Positions 14,736 through 22,513 of a stretch of 43,549 nucleotides of DNA are shown piece after piece. This DNA comes from a virus. Position 1 is the stretch's first letter. Every line of letters begins with the position of its first letter. Position numbers and translations under genes: made by a program. Under the pieces are notes generated by a model that saw only the letters and a list, made by a program, of their open reading frames with translations, ran no database searches and had not been told where the DNA came from. Where the stretch lies: positions 1 to 43,549 of IMG/VR virus record IMGVR_UViG_3300030060_006148; one strand, 5' to 3'.

Positions 14736-16466
14736 ATGGCTAAGAACCGCAATAAAAGACAAAAAGCACGGCAACGAGCTAAAGCAAGAAGGCAAGCTAG
14801 GCAGCAGAAGAAATCTGCACAACCGCTTATTGACAGAATTAAAAGCATCCCTAGATCAAAACGAACTGAGAAACAGAAAACCAATCTAAAAAATGCTAGA
14901 AAAGATGTTAGACAGTCAAATAAAGTAATTGCAAATACTGCTCCTAGACAAAAAGCAATAAAAAGTACTGGAGCATTTACACGCACAAACAAAGCAGGGA
15001 AAACAGTAGCTATTGCGCCTGCTAAAGCTGTAAATAATGCTGGAAGACTGAAAGGCAACGTAACATATAATGCAGGCAGAGCTATGAACAATAGAGATAC
15101 TGCTAGGCTGCAAATGGCAGGATTAAATTCACAAGAAGTAAGAAATATCCAAAATCAAAATGCAACTAATTTTGGGCGTGGTTTTAATGCTCAAGATAAT
15201 CGTCGTATGAAAGCTGCTGGCATGAGCCAAGACGAGATTGCAAAAGCAGTACAAAAAAGTGGTATTGCTAGATCTTCAGAAAAAGGACAAGAAATTTTAA
15301 AGCAGGCAAGCCTTGCTGCTAGACGAGAAATGTTTCAAGAACAAGACAGGCAGAACCAACTGGAACGGAATGAACAGGGACGTCAGAACAGTAATGATAG
15401 ATATGCAGCAGGTAAAGCAGCTTATGAACAGAATCTAAGGAATCAACAACTACAAAACAACCGACCTTCTGGTTTAGTTGATGTAGATGGTATTAATAAT
15501 AAAATAGATGGGAGATTAAATGGTACTCAAACTCTGACACCAACTCCTCAATTAGATTCAAATCCTCAACTAGATTCAAATCTTCAACTTAACCCAACTC
15601 CTCAACTAGATTCAACCCCTCAACCAGATCTTACTAATGCAACAGGAAGATCTCAAGAAGATATTGATACAATAAATGACCTAACTAGCAAAAATGATGC
15701 ACTTCAAGCGATTATCGACAATTCCGAAAACATAGCACTGCCTTCTACTGAAGCAAATGACCCAATGGGTAACTATGAAATTGGTGTTGAACCAGCACCA
15801 ACTCCAACGCCAGCACCGGCATCTACAAGTGATCTTGGAGATCGGGAAAGCTTAGTTGCTGATATTACAAATAATGTATTGGCTGGATTAAATACTAATA
15901 AAGCACAAGACTTCCTGAATGGAAAAATTGAAAAAACATTAGATGGTGGCATGAGTGATCGTAGTGAAAAAACTAAAACTACAACACTCTCTGAAACACC
16001 TCGTGAAGAGTACAAAACTATTGATTCTTATACACCTTCTAAAATGTTCACGTCTGGTCAGGCTCAAGTAGCTACTGATTTTGATAATAGTGGAAGTCCT
16101 AAAATACAACCTGTTAATCCCTTTACTGGATTAGCATACACACTTGATCCAAGTACTGGCATGACTGCTAATCCACTGCAAGAAATGTACTCGACTATAC
16201 CTGGACAATTAACAAGTCAAGGAACTATTAAAGGAGGGTATCAGCCTTATGTACCCGAAATTCCTGACCTTAAACCTCCTACTGTAAACGAAGTAACAGT
16301 ACCTACTATTCCTACTCCAACTCAGTCTCCTTATCAAACACAATTTGAAAAAGATGGTATGGGTTATCTGCCTGGACAAGCGGGGTCTAAGGCTAAAAAA
16401 ACAACAGATAGATATAAGTTTGGCTCTGATTACAGCAATCTAGTAGGCACCTATAATTTCATTTAA
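14736..16466 (+). CDS. Large (576 aa) low-complexity protein with basic N-terminus
   Basis: The first 40 residues are almost all Lys/Arg/Gln/Ala (NRNKRQKARQRAKARRQA), likely DNA- or RNA-binding. Middle is Asn/Gln-rich and helical, with a loosely repeated unit (ARLQMAGLNSQEV and NRRMKAAGMSQDEI). Around residues 265-300 is a tandem repeat of the type TPQLDSNPQLDS, visible in the DNA at about 15541-15640. The C-terminal third is Pro/Thr/Ser-rich. Probably a virion or DNA-condensing protein; no family recognised. Confidence 0.7.
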   Translation: MAKNRNKRQKARQRAKARRQARQQKKSAQPLIDRIKSIPRSKRTEKQKTNLKNARKDVRQSNKVIANTAPRQKAIKSTGAFTRTNKAGKTVAIAPAKAVNNAGRLKGNVTYNAGRAMNNRDTARLQMAGLNSQEVRNIQNQNATNFGRGFNAQDNRRMKAAGMSQDEIAKAVQKSGIARSSEKGQEILKQASLAARREMFQEQDRQNQLERNEQGRQNSNDRYAAGKAAYEQNLRNQQLQNNRPSGLVDVDGINNKIDGRLNGTQTLTPTPQLDSNPQLDSNLQLNPTPQLDSTPQPDLTNATGRSQEDIDTINDLTSKNDALQAIIDNSENIALPSTEANDPMGNYEIGVEPAPTPTPAPASTSDLGDRESLVADITNNVLAGLNTNKAQDFLNGKIEKTLDGGMSDRSEKTKTTTLSETPREEYKTIDSYTPSKMFTSGQAQVATDFDNSGSPKIQPVNPFTGLAYTLDPSTGMTANPLQEMYSTIPGQLTSQGTIKGGYQPYVPEIPDLKPPTVNEVTVPTIPTPTQSPYQTQFEKDGMGYLPGQAGSKAKKTTDRYKFGSDYSNLVGTYNFI

Positions 16467-16468
16467 CT

Positions 16469-16753
16469 ATGAACTATTCACAAGCAGCGCAATCAGGAAA
16501 GTTTCAATCTACTTTTACACCTAGTAAAAGCCGAATGGCAGGTGACTACTTAAAAAAATTCCAACCAGAATTGTCTAAGTTCACTCCTAGGCAAAAGATT
16601 GACCACAAAAGCTATGGATCACAAATGGGCATGATTGATCCTGCTTCTCAAGTTTCTGCAGATTATTCAACTGTGGCTAATAAAGCAGATCAAAAGAGAA
16701 GAGAGAATATGACTACAGTTCCTACACGTGAAACAACTAATCTGAATTGGTGA
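16469..16753 (+). CDS. Unknown 94-aa polar protein
   Basis: MNYSQAAQSGKFQSTFTPSK starts two bases after the stop of the 576-aa gene, so they are probably co-translated. Polar, Lys/Ser/Gln-rich, no membrane segment. Composition matches its upstream partner. No family recognised. Confidence 0.6.
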   Translation: MNYSQAAQSGKFQSTFTPSKSRMAGDYLKKFQPELSKFTPRQKIDHKSYGSQMGMIDPASQVSADYSTVANKADQKRRENMTTVPTRETTNLNW

Positions 16754-16762
16754 CCATGAATG

Positions 16763-16778
16763 GGCGCGTCTCCGCGCC
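16763..16778 (+). repeat. Linker 15: hairpin GGCGCG-TCTC-CGCGCC
   Basis: Box TGTCTTT at 16791-16797; 32 nt to the ATG at 16811. A copy of the linker outside the main run. Confidence 0.8.
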
Positions 16779-16810
16779 TCTCGTGTTTGATGTCTTTTGA
16801 CTTCAAACCA

Positions 16811-17023
16811 ATGGATCAAAAAATGGTCATGATCTCACGTGACACAATTGACCAAATGCTAACCATGTTGCATCGGTCAAAAGGTTACTGTGAAAAAGCA
16901 CGACCTGCTAGGTGGGAAGAAGATCCCCATGCAGAACCAACTGAGTTTTATTCAGGTGCATCAGGCTTTGCATTAGGTACTATGAAGTACACTATTGAAA
17001 AGCTTGAATCACATCTGCAATGA
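16811..17023 (+). CDS. Unknown 70-aa protein behind a linker
   Basis: MDQKMVMISRDTIDQMLTML: helical N-terminus, then KARPARWEEDPHAEP and a C-terminal helix (GTMKYTIEKLESHLQ). Start 16811 chosen by linker spacing; an alternative ATG lies at 16790 inside the box. The linker suggests it belongs to the early gene set. No family recognised. Confidence 0.6.
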   Translation: MDQKMVMISRDTIDQMLTMLHRSKGYCEKARPARWEEDPHAEPTEFYSGASGFALGTMKYTIEKLESHLQ

Positions 17024-17120
17024 TTGTTAGTTAACATTATTGCAGGCGTGAAGAAGAACGACGGCAACGCCTACCCGATCGGGTTTCAGGCATTTTTGTC
17101 GTTTCTGTCTGTGTAATAGA

Positions 17121-17149
17121 GGGACTGCCTTATGTGGTCCCTTTTCCCC
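17121..17149 (+). terminator. Terminator before tRNA-Leu
   Basis: Stem GGGAC (17121-17125) with GTCCC (17137-17141) followed by TTTTCCCCTTT. The stretch 17027-17120 also has AGGCGT/ACGCCT and ACCCGATCGGGT inverted repeats and no gene. Confidence 0.65.
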
Positions 17150-17154
17150 TTTAA

Positions 17155-17236
17155 GCCCAGGTGGCGGAATCGGTAGACGCATCGGACTTAAAATCCGCTG
17201 ACTTATGTCGTGCGAGTTCAAGTCTCGTTCTGGGTA
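17155..17236 (+). tRNA. tRNA-Leu (anticodon TAA)
   Basis: Cloverleaf folds: acceptor GCCCAGG with TCTGGGT (G-T at the first pair), long class II variable arm, T-arm GCGAG-TTCAAGT-CTCGT, anticodon loop centred on TAA (…ACTTAAAAT…). CCA is not encoded. No intron, although cyanobacterial trnL(UAA) often carries a group I intron. Reads UUA codons, frequent in AT-rich genes. Sits directly before talC. Confidence 0.9.
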
Positions 17237-17279
17237 TCAACTAACTAGCATTATTATGATGCAAAAACATTCAACTATC

Positions 17280-17924
17280 ATGAAAATATTTCTCGATACT
17301 GCTGACGTAGAAGAAATCAAAGCTTGCAGAGAATATGCTTTGATTGACGGCGTGACTACTAACCCCACACTTATCAGGCAATCAGGTAAAACTCCTGATG
17401 ACGTATATAACGCACTGGCTGATCTTGGCTTAAAAGATATCAGCATGGAAGTTTCAGGAACTCCTGAAGAGATGTATGACGAGGCTATTCGTCTGTCAGA
17501 CCTCTTTGGATCTGTAACTACGATCAAACTTCCTATGACAAAAGAAGGACTTCAAGTCTGTGCTGTGCTCAACAAAGAATTAGTAAGGACTAACGTTACT
17601 CTTGTCTTCAATGCTGCTCAAGCACTACTTGCTGCAAGAGCAGGAGCAACTTATGTGTCTCCTTTCGTAGGACGTATTGATGACCAAGGATACGCAGGGC
17701 TAGAAGTTGTAAGAAGCATCGCTAGTTTGTTCTGCAATATGGGTTGCAGTACTGAAGTACTTGCAGCATCTATTCGTACACCACATCGAGCTGTGCGATC
17801 TTTCTTCAACGGCGCAAGCATTGTCACTATGCCACCTAAGGTTTTCAACTCTATGTATGACCATGTACTTACAGAGAAAGGACTAGAGATATTTGAAAAC
17901 GATATTAAAGCAATGACTACTTAA
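17280..17924 (+). CDS. talC: Transaldolase-like protein TalC (FSA type)
   Basis: 214 residues, the short length of the TalC/fructose-6-phosphate aldolase family. Motifs: MKIFLDTADVEEIK at the start, GVTTNPTL (24-31), the Schiff-base lysine K83 in TIKLPMTKEG, and YVSPFVGRIDD. Transaldolase moves a dihydroxyacetone unit between sugar phosphates in the pentose phosphate pathway. Cyanophages carry it to raise NADPH and ribose supply. The frame can extend upstream into the tRNA, so ATG 17280 is the sensible start. Between two tRNA genes. Confidence 0.93.
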   Translation: MKIFLDTADVEEIKACREYALIDGVTTNPTLIRQSGKTPDDVYNALADLGLKDISMEVSGTPEEMYDEAIRLSDLFGSVTTIKLPMTKEGLQVCAVLNKELVRTNVTLVFNAAQALLAARAGATYVSPFVGRIDDQGYAGLEVVRSIASLFCNMGCSTEVLAASIRTPHRAVRSFFNGASIVTMPPKVFNSMYDHVLTEKGLEIFENDIKAMTT

Positions 17925-17926
17925 CT

Positions 17927-18000
17927 GGTTCCGTAGCTCAGTGGAACAGAGCAGCGCTCTTCTAAAGCGTCGGTCGTTGGTTCGAATCCAACCGGAATCG
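17927..18000 (+). tRNA. tRNA-Arg (anticodon TCT)
   Basis: Acceptor GGTTCCG pairs with CGGAATC; D-stem GCTC/GAGC; anticodon stem GCGCT/AGCGT around loop CTTCTAA (anticodon TCT); T-arm GTTGG-TTCGAAT-CCAAC. Reads AGA/AGG. Begins two bases after the talC stop. Confidence 0.93.
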
Positions 18001-18009
18001 TTAATTATT

Positions 18010-18032
18010 AGCCTATATAATTTAAATAGGCT
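18010..18032 (+). terminator. Hairpin after tRNA-Arg
   Basis: GCCTAT and ATAGGC flank an AT-rich loop (TAATTTAA), followed by TTTAAT. Likely 3' end of the talC-tRNA transcript; a TATATAAT string in the same stretch could also act as a -10 element for the next gene. Confidence 0.5.
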
Positions 18033-18047
18033 TTAATGTATTGTGCA

Positions 18048-18710
18048 ATGGCAAGAACACGAATAGGAGGTATGTCTCTTAAGGCAAGAAATCCTGATAA
18101 TCTTACCGACTATTACCCTACTGATGACGAAGGCAATGAAACTGGTGAAGTAGTTAAAAAGAATCCATTTGCTGAAGAGCGATATGCTCCTTTGTATGAT
18201 GACTTTTCTAATAAGGAAATTGCTCGTGGAGCAAGAGCATTAGACATCAATAACATTAATAAAGACCGCGAAATAGCTGCTATCGCTGATTATCTAAATG
18301 ATCGAGCAGGTGGTAGCAATGAAGAAGGTCCTGGAAATTACGACTTTGAATATACTTTAAATGATAAAGGCAAAAAAATATTCAGTTCTTTTGACGAAAG
18401 ACAAGCTTTTCAAGATAGAAAGCGAAATAGAGTTGAAAAACGATTAGCTGAAGAAGAACGAGATGCTGATACAGATGTAATCGAAACTGTCGCAGATGAC
18501 CCCTTTTTACAAGGCAATGTTGACAGAGTAGATGAAATGTTTACAGAAATGAGAGATCCTGGTGGTGGCTATGCACAGTATTTAACTTCAAATTCTGACT
18601 TTGATCAAACACCCTCTTCAATTGAAGCTGAGGATGATTCAACTAAAAATTTATTAGATAATTATATTGCCAGAATTATTCAAGAAAAAACGCAGCGATT
18701 CAGAACTTAG
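18048..18710 (+). CDS. Unknown 220-aa charged protein
   Basis: Starts MARTRIGGMSLKARNPDNLT; an alternative ATG lies at 18036. Strongly charged, with many Asp/Glu/Arg and a central Arg/Glu helix (ERQAFQDRKRNRVEKRLAEE). No membrane segment or known domain. Possibly structural or assembly-related. Its stop codon overlaps the first TTAGCGTAGCA site (18707-18717), so the control island starts inside its last codons. Confidence 0.65.
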   Translation: MARTRIGGMSLKARNPDNLTDYYPTDDEGNETGEVVKKNPFAEERYAPLYDDFSNKEIARGARALDINNINKDREIAAIADYLNDRAGGSNEEGPGNYDFEYTLNDKGKKIFSSFDERQAFQDRKRNRVEKRLAEEERDADTDVIETVADDPFLQGNVDRVDEMFTEMRDPGGGYAQYLTSNSDFDQTPSSIEAEDDSTKNLLDNYIARIIQEKTQRFRT

Positions 18711-19020
18711 CGTAGCATTTTCAAAGTTAGCGTAGCAACTGCAATCCCTTGCAGTGCAGTGTCTTTGAGTGCTTTCGAACTAAATTGCTACGCTACACTA
18801 CGTCAAACTCCATACTGTTTAATTTTAAATAGATAGAGAGAGAAGAGAGCGTACTGTATTAAAAAAAGAATATATAAGAGATTTAGTGTAGCTAACGTAG
18901 TATTTTCAAGAAAAAACTTTATTGAGAAAGCACCCTTTCTCTGTGCTTGCAATAACATTCGAGCAAAAAAACACGGTTTACAATTGCTACACTCTCAATA
19001 AGATTCATTTGCACTTCTTA
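18707..19020. promoter_or_regulatory. Control-island copy B with GCGTAGCA iterons
   Basis: TTAGCGTAGCA at 18707-18717 and 18727-18737, 20 bases apart; the same site inverted at 18786-18795 (TGCTACGCTA); related sites near 18884-18900 and 18984-18993. Between them lies the AT-rich block shared with copy A (18825-18900). No gene for about 390 bases. The encoded ribbon-helix-helix protein starts just downstream at 19098, so these are likely its operators. Confidence 0.65.
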
Positions 19021-19097
19021 CTCAAATGAGTTGGATTTATTGCGTAATATTACTTACAAAGGTACAATATGAACATATTTTCAACTTGGAGGTAGTA

Positions 19098-19343
19098 ATG
19101 ACGTCAAATAAACGAATCAATTTCAATGTTGCCCCTGAGTGCCACGCTTTACTCAAAAGTGTTTGTGCGATTAAGGGAGTTAGCGTAAGTGATTATTGTT
19201 ACGAACTTATAGCTCAAGCATTTGAGCGAGAAGTACGTTCTGATCCACAAATCAGACAAATGTTTATGGCTGGCGAGTATCCGCCTGGCTCAAAAGCCAA
19301 TCGTCTCAAGCAAGCAATTATTCAAGAAAGTAACTTTGAGTAA
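19098..19343 (+). CDS. Ribbon-helix-helix (Arc/CopG-type) DNA-binding protein
   Basis: 81 residues. KRINFNVAPECHALLKSVCA is a beta strand plus helix A, and VSVSDYCYELIAQAFERE is the second helix: the Arc/MetJ/CopG pattern. A GGAGG at 19089-19093 places the ATG at 19098. Such proteins dimerise and bind repeated sites, usually repressing their own promoter. The GCGTAGCA iterons just upstream and at 6.9-7.0 kb are candidate targets. Helix-B residues and the site sequence have not been matched to a known pair. Confidence 0.75.
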   Translation: MTSNKRINFNVAPECHALLKSVCAIKGVSVSDYCYELIAQAFEREVRSDPQIRQMFMAGEYPPGSKANRLKQAIIQESNFE

Positions 19344-19363
19344 ACGCACTTGTGAGTCCAAAA

Positions 19364-19382
19364 TATACATTTTTCATGAAAA
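19364..19382 (+). terminator. AT hairpin after the ribbon-helix-helix gene
   Basis: TTTTTCATGAAAAA is a perfect inverted repeat near 19369-19382. A wider inverted repeat (GTGAGTC near 19350, GACTCAC near 19446) spans the 150-base gap to the next linker; AGGGGCAAAA near 19455 matches copy A. Confidence 0.45.
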
Positions 19383-19500
19383 AGTATCGGTTTATACCAT
19401 TAGTGATAATCATTCTCGTATAGTCCTTGCAACCCAATAAGCGACGACTCACGTAGGGGCAAAAGGAAATAAATAGGTAGGCATTTTACTTTTAACCATT

Positions 19501-19516
19501 GGCGCTTCTCAGCGCC
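19501..19516 (+). repeat. Linker 16: hairpin GGCGCT-TCTC-AGCGCC
   Basis: Degenerate box (TGTCCAA, near 19529); 36 nt to the ATG at 19553. Confidence 0.8.
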
Positions 19517-19552
19517 TTTCAACCTCAATGTCCAATACATGGCTACGAAATC

Positions 19553-20509
19553 ATGCCTTCAAATTTCACATCAGGCTGGCTCGGCAACGGAGAATCTGCT
19601 TGGCATGGCCAAGGGGCCGTCACTGACGGAACACTCCCAGCGCGAGAAGCGTTTGAAATCGCAGACGCGCTATTCAGTGTGGAGAAGCGAGAGCTTTCCT
19701 ACCCAGTCTGGCCTGACGGCGACACAAACTTGCCTCACATTGACCAGCCATCTGGCACCTTCGGAGTTGTCCGAACAGACACCCAAGTTCTCCTTGGTGT
19801 CGTCACTAAGCAATACGAGCTGGTGCAGAACGAAGCCCTCTTACGCATGGCGGAGTTCATCCGTGAGGAGGCGGATATGGATTGCGTCGTCGTACTGGCA
19901 GACGGGGCCAAAGTCGCCTTTACCGCCACACTCCGTGGTGCGTCGTCGGACGTCGTCCCTGGAGACACAATCAAACGTCGTTTAGTTGGCTATCTCGGCC
20001 ATGACGGCAAAACTGGTTGTGGTGCAAAGTTCACTGACCATAGAGTTGTCTGCAAGAACACTCTTGTTGCCTGTTTAAGGGACAGTGGTGCTGGACGCAG
20101 CATCACCCATAAGAATGGTGCTAACGAACAGTTTGATGTACTCATTCAATCAATCGACACTGCACGTCAATCATTTGATGAGCAGATTGATCTGATGAAA
20201 GAATTCTCCCGTGCCTCTATGGGCATGACTGGATTCCGTGAGTTTGTCAACGAGGTTTACAACGTTGAAGAAGATCAAGTATTCCGCAAGCGCGAGAAGC
20301 TTGAGCGTCTCTTCCGTTATGGCAAAGGTATGGACTTTGCTCCGTACTCTGTCTGGAATGGTGTCAATGCCATCACTGAGCTGGAGACTTCCACGCTTAA
20401 CCAAACCGCTGCCGGTACTAAGCGTCAGTTTGCACGAGCTAACTTCGGAGCTGGCTTCGATATCAGCAAGAAAGCAATGACTGTTGCTAAGCAACTAGTG
20501 ACTGCTTGA
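19553..20509 (+). CDS. DUF932 phage/plasmid-like protein
   Basis: 318 residues with the layout of the DUF932 (TIGR03299) family: GNGESAWHGQGAVTDG near the N-terminus, GTFGVVRTDTQVLLGVVTKQ, and GYLGHDGKTGC...HRVVCKNTL in the middle. The family is widespread in phages and plasmids with no assigned activity. The first half is visibly more G+C-rich than neighbouring genes, suggesting recent acquisition. Start 19553 follows linker 16; the upstream in-frame ORF reads through the hairpin. Confidence 0.85.
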   Translation: MPSNFTSGWLGNGESAWHGQGAVTDGTLPAREAFEIADALFSVEKRELSYPVWPDGDTNLPHIDQPSGTFGVVRTDTQVLLGVVTKQYELVQNEALLRMAEFIREEADMDCVVVLADGAKVAFTATLRGASSDVVPGDTIKRRLVGYLGHDGKTGCGAKFTDHRVVCKNTLVACLRDSGAGRSITHKNGANEQFDVLIQSIDTARQSFDEQIDLMKEFSRASMGMTGFREFVNEVYNVEEDQVFRKREKLERLFRYGKGMDFAPYSVWNGVNAITELETSTLNQTAAGTKRQFARANFGAGFDISKKAMTVAKQLVTA

Positions 20510-20515
20510 TATATA

Positions 20516-20538
20516 GGGGGAACATATCCCCCTTTTGT
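20516..20538 (+). terminator. Rho-independent terminator after DUF932 gene
   Basis: GGGGG (20516-20520) and CCCCC (20528-20532) with loop AACATAT, then TTTTGTAATTG. Confidence 0.8.
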
Positions 20539-20575
20539 AATTGTTACATTGGTAACTAATTTCTTTAAATTAATA

Positions 20576-20920
20576 ATGACTAAACTTCTTAGTGCAATAG
20601 CAGCTGCAGCATTGGCTGTAGTAAGTCTTCCTGTAAAAGCGGCTGATACTTCAATGGAAACATCGTGGTATGGGCCATACTTTCATGGAAGAACTACTGC
20701 AAATGGTGAGGTCTACAATATGTATGCCTTAACAGCTGCACACAAGACACTTCCGTTTGGGACAAGGCTTCGAGTTTGCCTTAACGGTTGTGTAGATGTT
20801 CGCATCAATGATCGTGGCCCATATGTTGGAAAACGTGATCTTGATCTATCATTCAGGGCAGCAGAGATCATAGGACTTACACGTCCTGGTGTTGCTTATA
20901 CATCAGTGACCTATCTTTAA
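20576..20920 (+). CDS. Secreted RlpA-like double-psi beta-barrel protein
   Basis: 114 residues. MTKLLSAIAAAALAVVSLPV is a signal peptide, likely cleaved near VKA-AD. The mature part follows the RlpA domain: SWYGPYFHGRTTANGEVYNM, ALTAAHKTLPFGTRLRV, VDVRINDRGPYV and KRDLDLSFRAAEIIGL. Bacterial RlpA acts on peptidoglycan in the periplasm, some as lytic transglycosylases. Roles in lysis, superinfection exclusion or wall remodelling are possible. The next gene follows 67 bases on. Confidence 0.82.
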   Translation: MTKLLSAIAAAALAVVSLPVKAADTSMETSWYGPYFHGRTTANGEVYNMYALTAAHKTLPFGTRLRVCLNGCVDVRINDRGPYVGKRDLDLSFRAAEIIGLTRPGVAYTSVTYL

Positions 20921-20987
20921 GTACATTATTATTGCTCCACTTTTATGAGCATTTAATTATATATTAAGGATAGTTCAAGGAGAATTC

Positions 20988-21140
20988 ATGTCTAAAACTT
21001 CCAGGCACGAACGCACTAAGGGAAATTTAGATCGTCTTGAGAAAATCAGAAAAGAAAGAAAGCTCATTCGTTGTTTAAAAGCGGATGAGCTATTTTGTGA
21101 CTTTGATAATATCGAAAATTTACTTCAAAGTGAGTATTAA
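20988..21140 (+). CDS. Unknown 50-aa basic protein
   Basis: A good Shine-Dalgarno (AAGGAG, spacing 6) precedes ATG 20988. MSKTSRHERTKGNLDRLEKI then a Lys/Arg helix and an acidic end (CDFDNIENLLQSEY). Bipolar charge. No family recognised. Just upstream of psbA, possibly the same transcript. Confidence 0.6.
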   Translation: MSKTSRHERTKGNLDRLEKIRKERKLIRCLKADELFCDFDNIENLLQSEY

Positions 21141-21230
21141 TACACTCATTGTTTGAGGATAAAGATATTACAATACTTAATGTAGGCCTTAACCGGCTGA
21201 GTCATACCCGAAAAATCGTCTTATTTAAAA

Positions 21231-22313
21231 ATGGCACAAGCTACAATTTCGGGTACCCAGGCCCGTAATATCTGGGAAAATTTTTGCGAGTGGGTCACCT
21301 CCACCAACAACCGTCTGTATGTCGGTTGGTTTGGTGTACTTATGATCCCTACATTACTCGCCGCTACAATTTGCTTCATTGTTGCATTCGTTGCAGCCCC
21401 ACCTGTTGATATCGATGGAATTAGAGAACCAGTTGCAGGATCCCTGCTATACGGAAACAACATTATCTCAGGAGCTGTTGTTCCCTCAAGTAACGCAATC
21501 GGCTTACATTTTTACCCAATCTGGGAAGCCGCAAGCCTTGATGAGTGGCTCTACAACGGAGGACCATACCAACTTGTCGTCTTCCACTTTCTTATCGGTG
21601 TCTTCGCTTACATGGGACGCGAATGGGAACTTAGTTATCGATTAGGAATGAGGCCTTGGATCTGTGTTGCATATTCTGCCCCAGTTGCCGCAGCTAGTGC
21701 GGTATTCCTGGTATATCCGTTTGGACAAGGTTCTTTTTCTGACGGCATGCCGTTGGGCATTTCCGGTACGTTCAACTTCATGCTGGTTTTCCAAGCTGAG
21801 CATAATATTCTTATGCATCCTTTTCACATGCTTGGAGTGGCTGGTGTGTTTGGTGGGAGTTTGTTCAGTGCTATGCACGGATCTCTTGTCACGTCGTCCT
21901 TGGTCAGAGAAACTACTGAAGACGTATCGCTCAACAACGGTTATAAGTTCGGTCAAGAAGAAGAAACCTACAATATCGTTGCGGCGCATGGGTATTTCGG
22001 AAGGCTTATCTTCCAATATGCTTCGTTTAACAATAGTCGTAGTCTTCATTTCTTCCTTGCTAGCTGGCCCGTCGTTGGCATTTGGTTTACTGCCCTTGGA
22101 GTTTCTACTATGGCGTTTAACCTAAATGGTTTTAACTTCAACCAGTCAATCCTGTCTGGCGAAGGTCAAGTTATCAATACTTGGGCTGATGTACTGAACC
22201 GTGCCGACCTTGGCATGGAAGTCATGCACGAGCGCAATGCTCACAACTTCCCTCTTGATCTGGCTTCGAACAATATCGTGCCAATCGCTCTGAAAGCACC
22301 TGCTATCGGCTGA
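21231..22313 (+). CDS. psbA: Photosystem II D1 protein
   Basis: 360 residues, full length. Recognisable throughout: [20 protein letters not shown], the YZ tyrosine region ([11 protein letters not shown]), [10 protein letters not shown] with the P680 histidine, and the C-terminal [18 protein letters not shown] where the D1 tail is processed. Position 130 ([10 protein letters not shown]) is Glu, the high-light D1:2 type. Phage D1 replaces the fast-turning host protein to keep photosystem II working during infection. The stop overlaps the next ATG (TGATG). Confidence 0.98.
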   Translation: MAQATISGTQARNIWENFCEWVTSTNNRLYVGWFGVLMIPTLLAATICFIVAFVAAPPVDIDGIREPVAGSLLYGNNIISGAVVPSSNAIGLHFYPIWEAASLDEWLYNGGPYQLVVFHFLIGVFAYMGREWELSYRLGMRPWICVAYSAPVAAASAVFLVYPFGQGSFSDGMPLGISGTFNFMLVFQAEHNILMHPFHMLGVAGVFGGSLFSAMHGSLVTSSLVRETTEDVSLNNGYKFGQEEETYNIVAAHGYFGRLIFQYASFNNSRSLHFFLASWPVVGIWFTALGVSTMAFNLNGFNFNQSILSGEGQVINTWADVLNRADLGMEVMHERNAHNFPLDLASNNIVPIALKAPAIG

Positions 22314-22513
22314 TGCAGTTTAAAGAGGAATTCCTCGCCCGCCTGGCTCTTGTTATGCAGGAGCTGGGCATTACTTCTAGTGACGAACTAGAGATATGCA
22401 TCGGTGGTAAATCTATTTACGAGGGAGTAGTAGCCCGCCGCAAACATGGTTTCATAATTCTTAGGAGACCCAGCACAGTTGTATTAACAAAATCTAGTAA
22501 TGACGACACTTAA
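22313..22513 (+). CDS. 66-aa protein between psbA and psbD
   Basis: ATG at 22313 overlaps the psbA stop; the stop (22511-22513) overlaps the psbD start by 14 bases. Sequence begins [20 protein letters not shown]: one helix, then [20 protein letters not shown] and [15 protein letters not shown], which look like beta strands. No family recognised. Overlap on both sides suggests coupled synthesis with D1 and D2; a role in photosystem II is inference. Confidence 0.75.
   Translation: MQFKEEFLARLALVMQELGITSSDELEICIGGKSIYEGVVARRKHGFIILRRPSTVVLTKSSNDDT

Noticed and set aside
14723-15091. 122-codon antisense ORF rich in Phe, Leu and Ala
   Set aside because: Antisense shadow of the Lys/Arg/Gln-rich start of the 576-aa gene; its odd composition follows from that.
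17205-17280. Longer talC start inside the tRNA-Leu gene
   Set aside because: The open frame begins inside the tRNA; TalC homology starts with MKIFLDTADV at 17280.
17155-18000. tRNA attachment site of an integrated prophage
   Set aside because: No integrase, excisionase or duplicated tRNA end is visible in the window, and the gene content is that of a lytic cyanophage.
21642-22049. 135-codon antisense ORF inside psbA
   Set aside because: psbA is certain on the plus strand, and the antisense product resembles no family.
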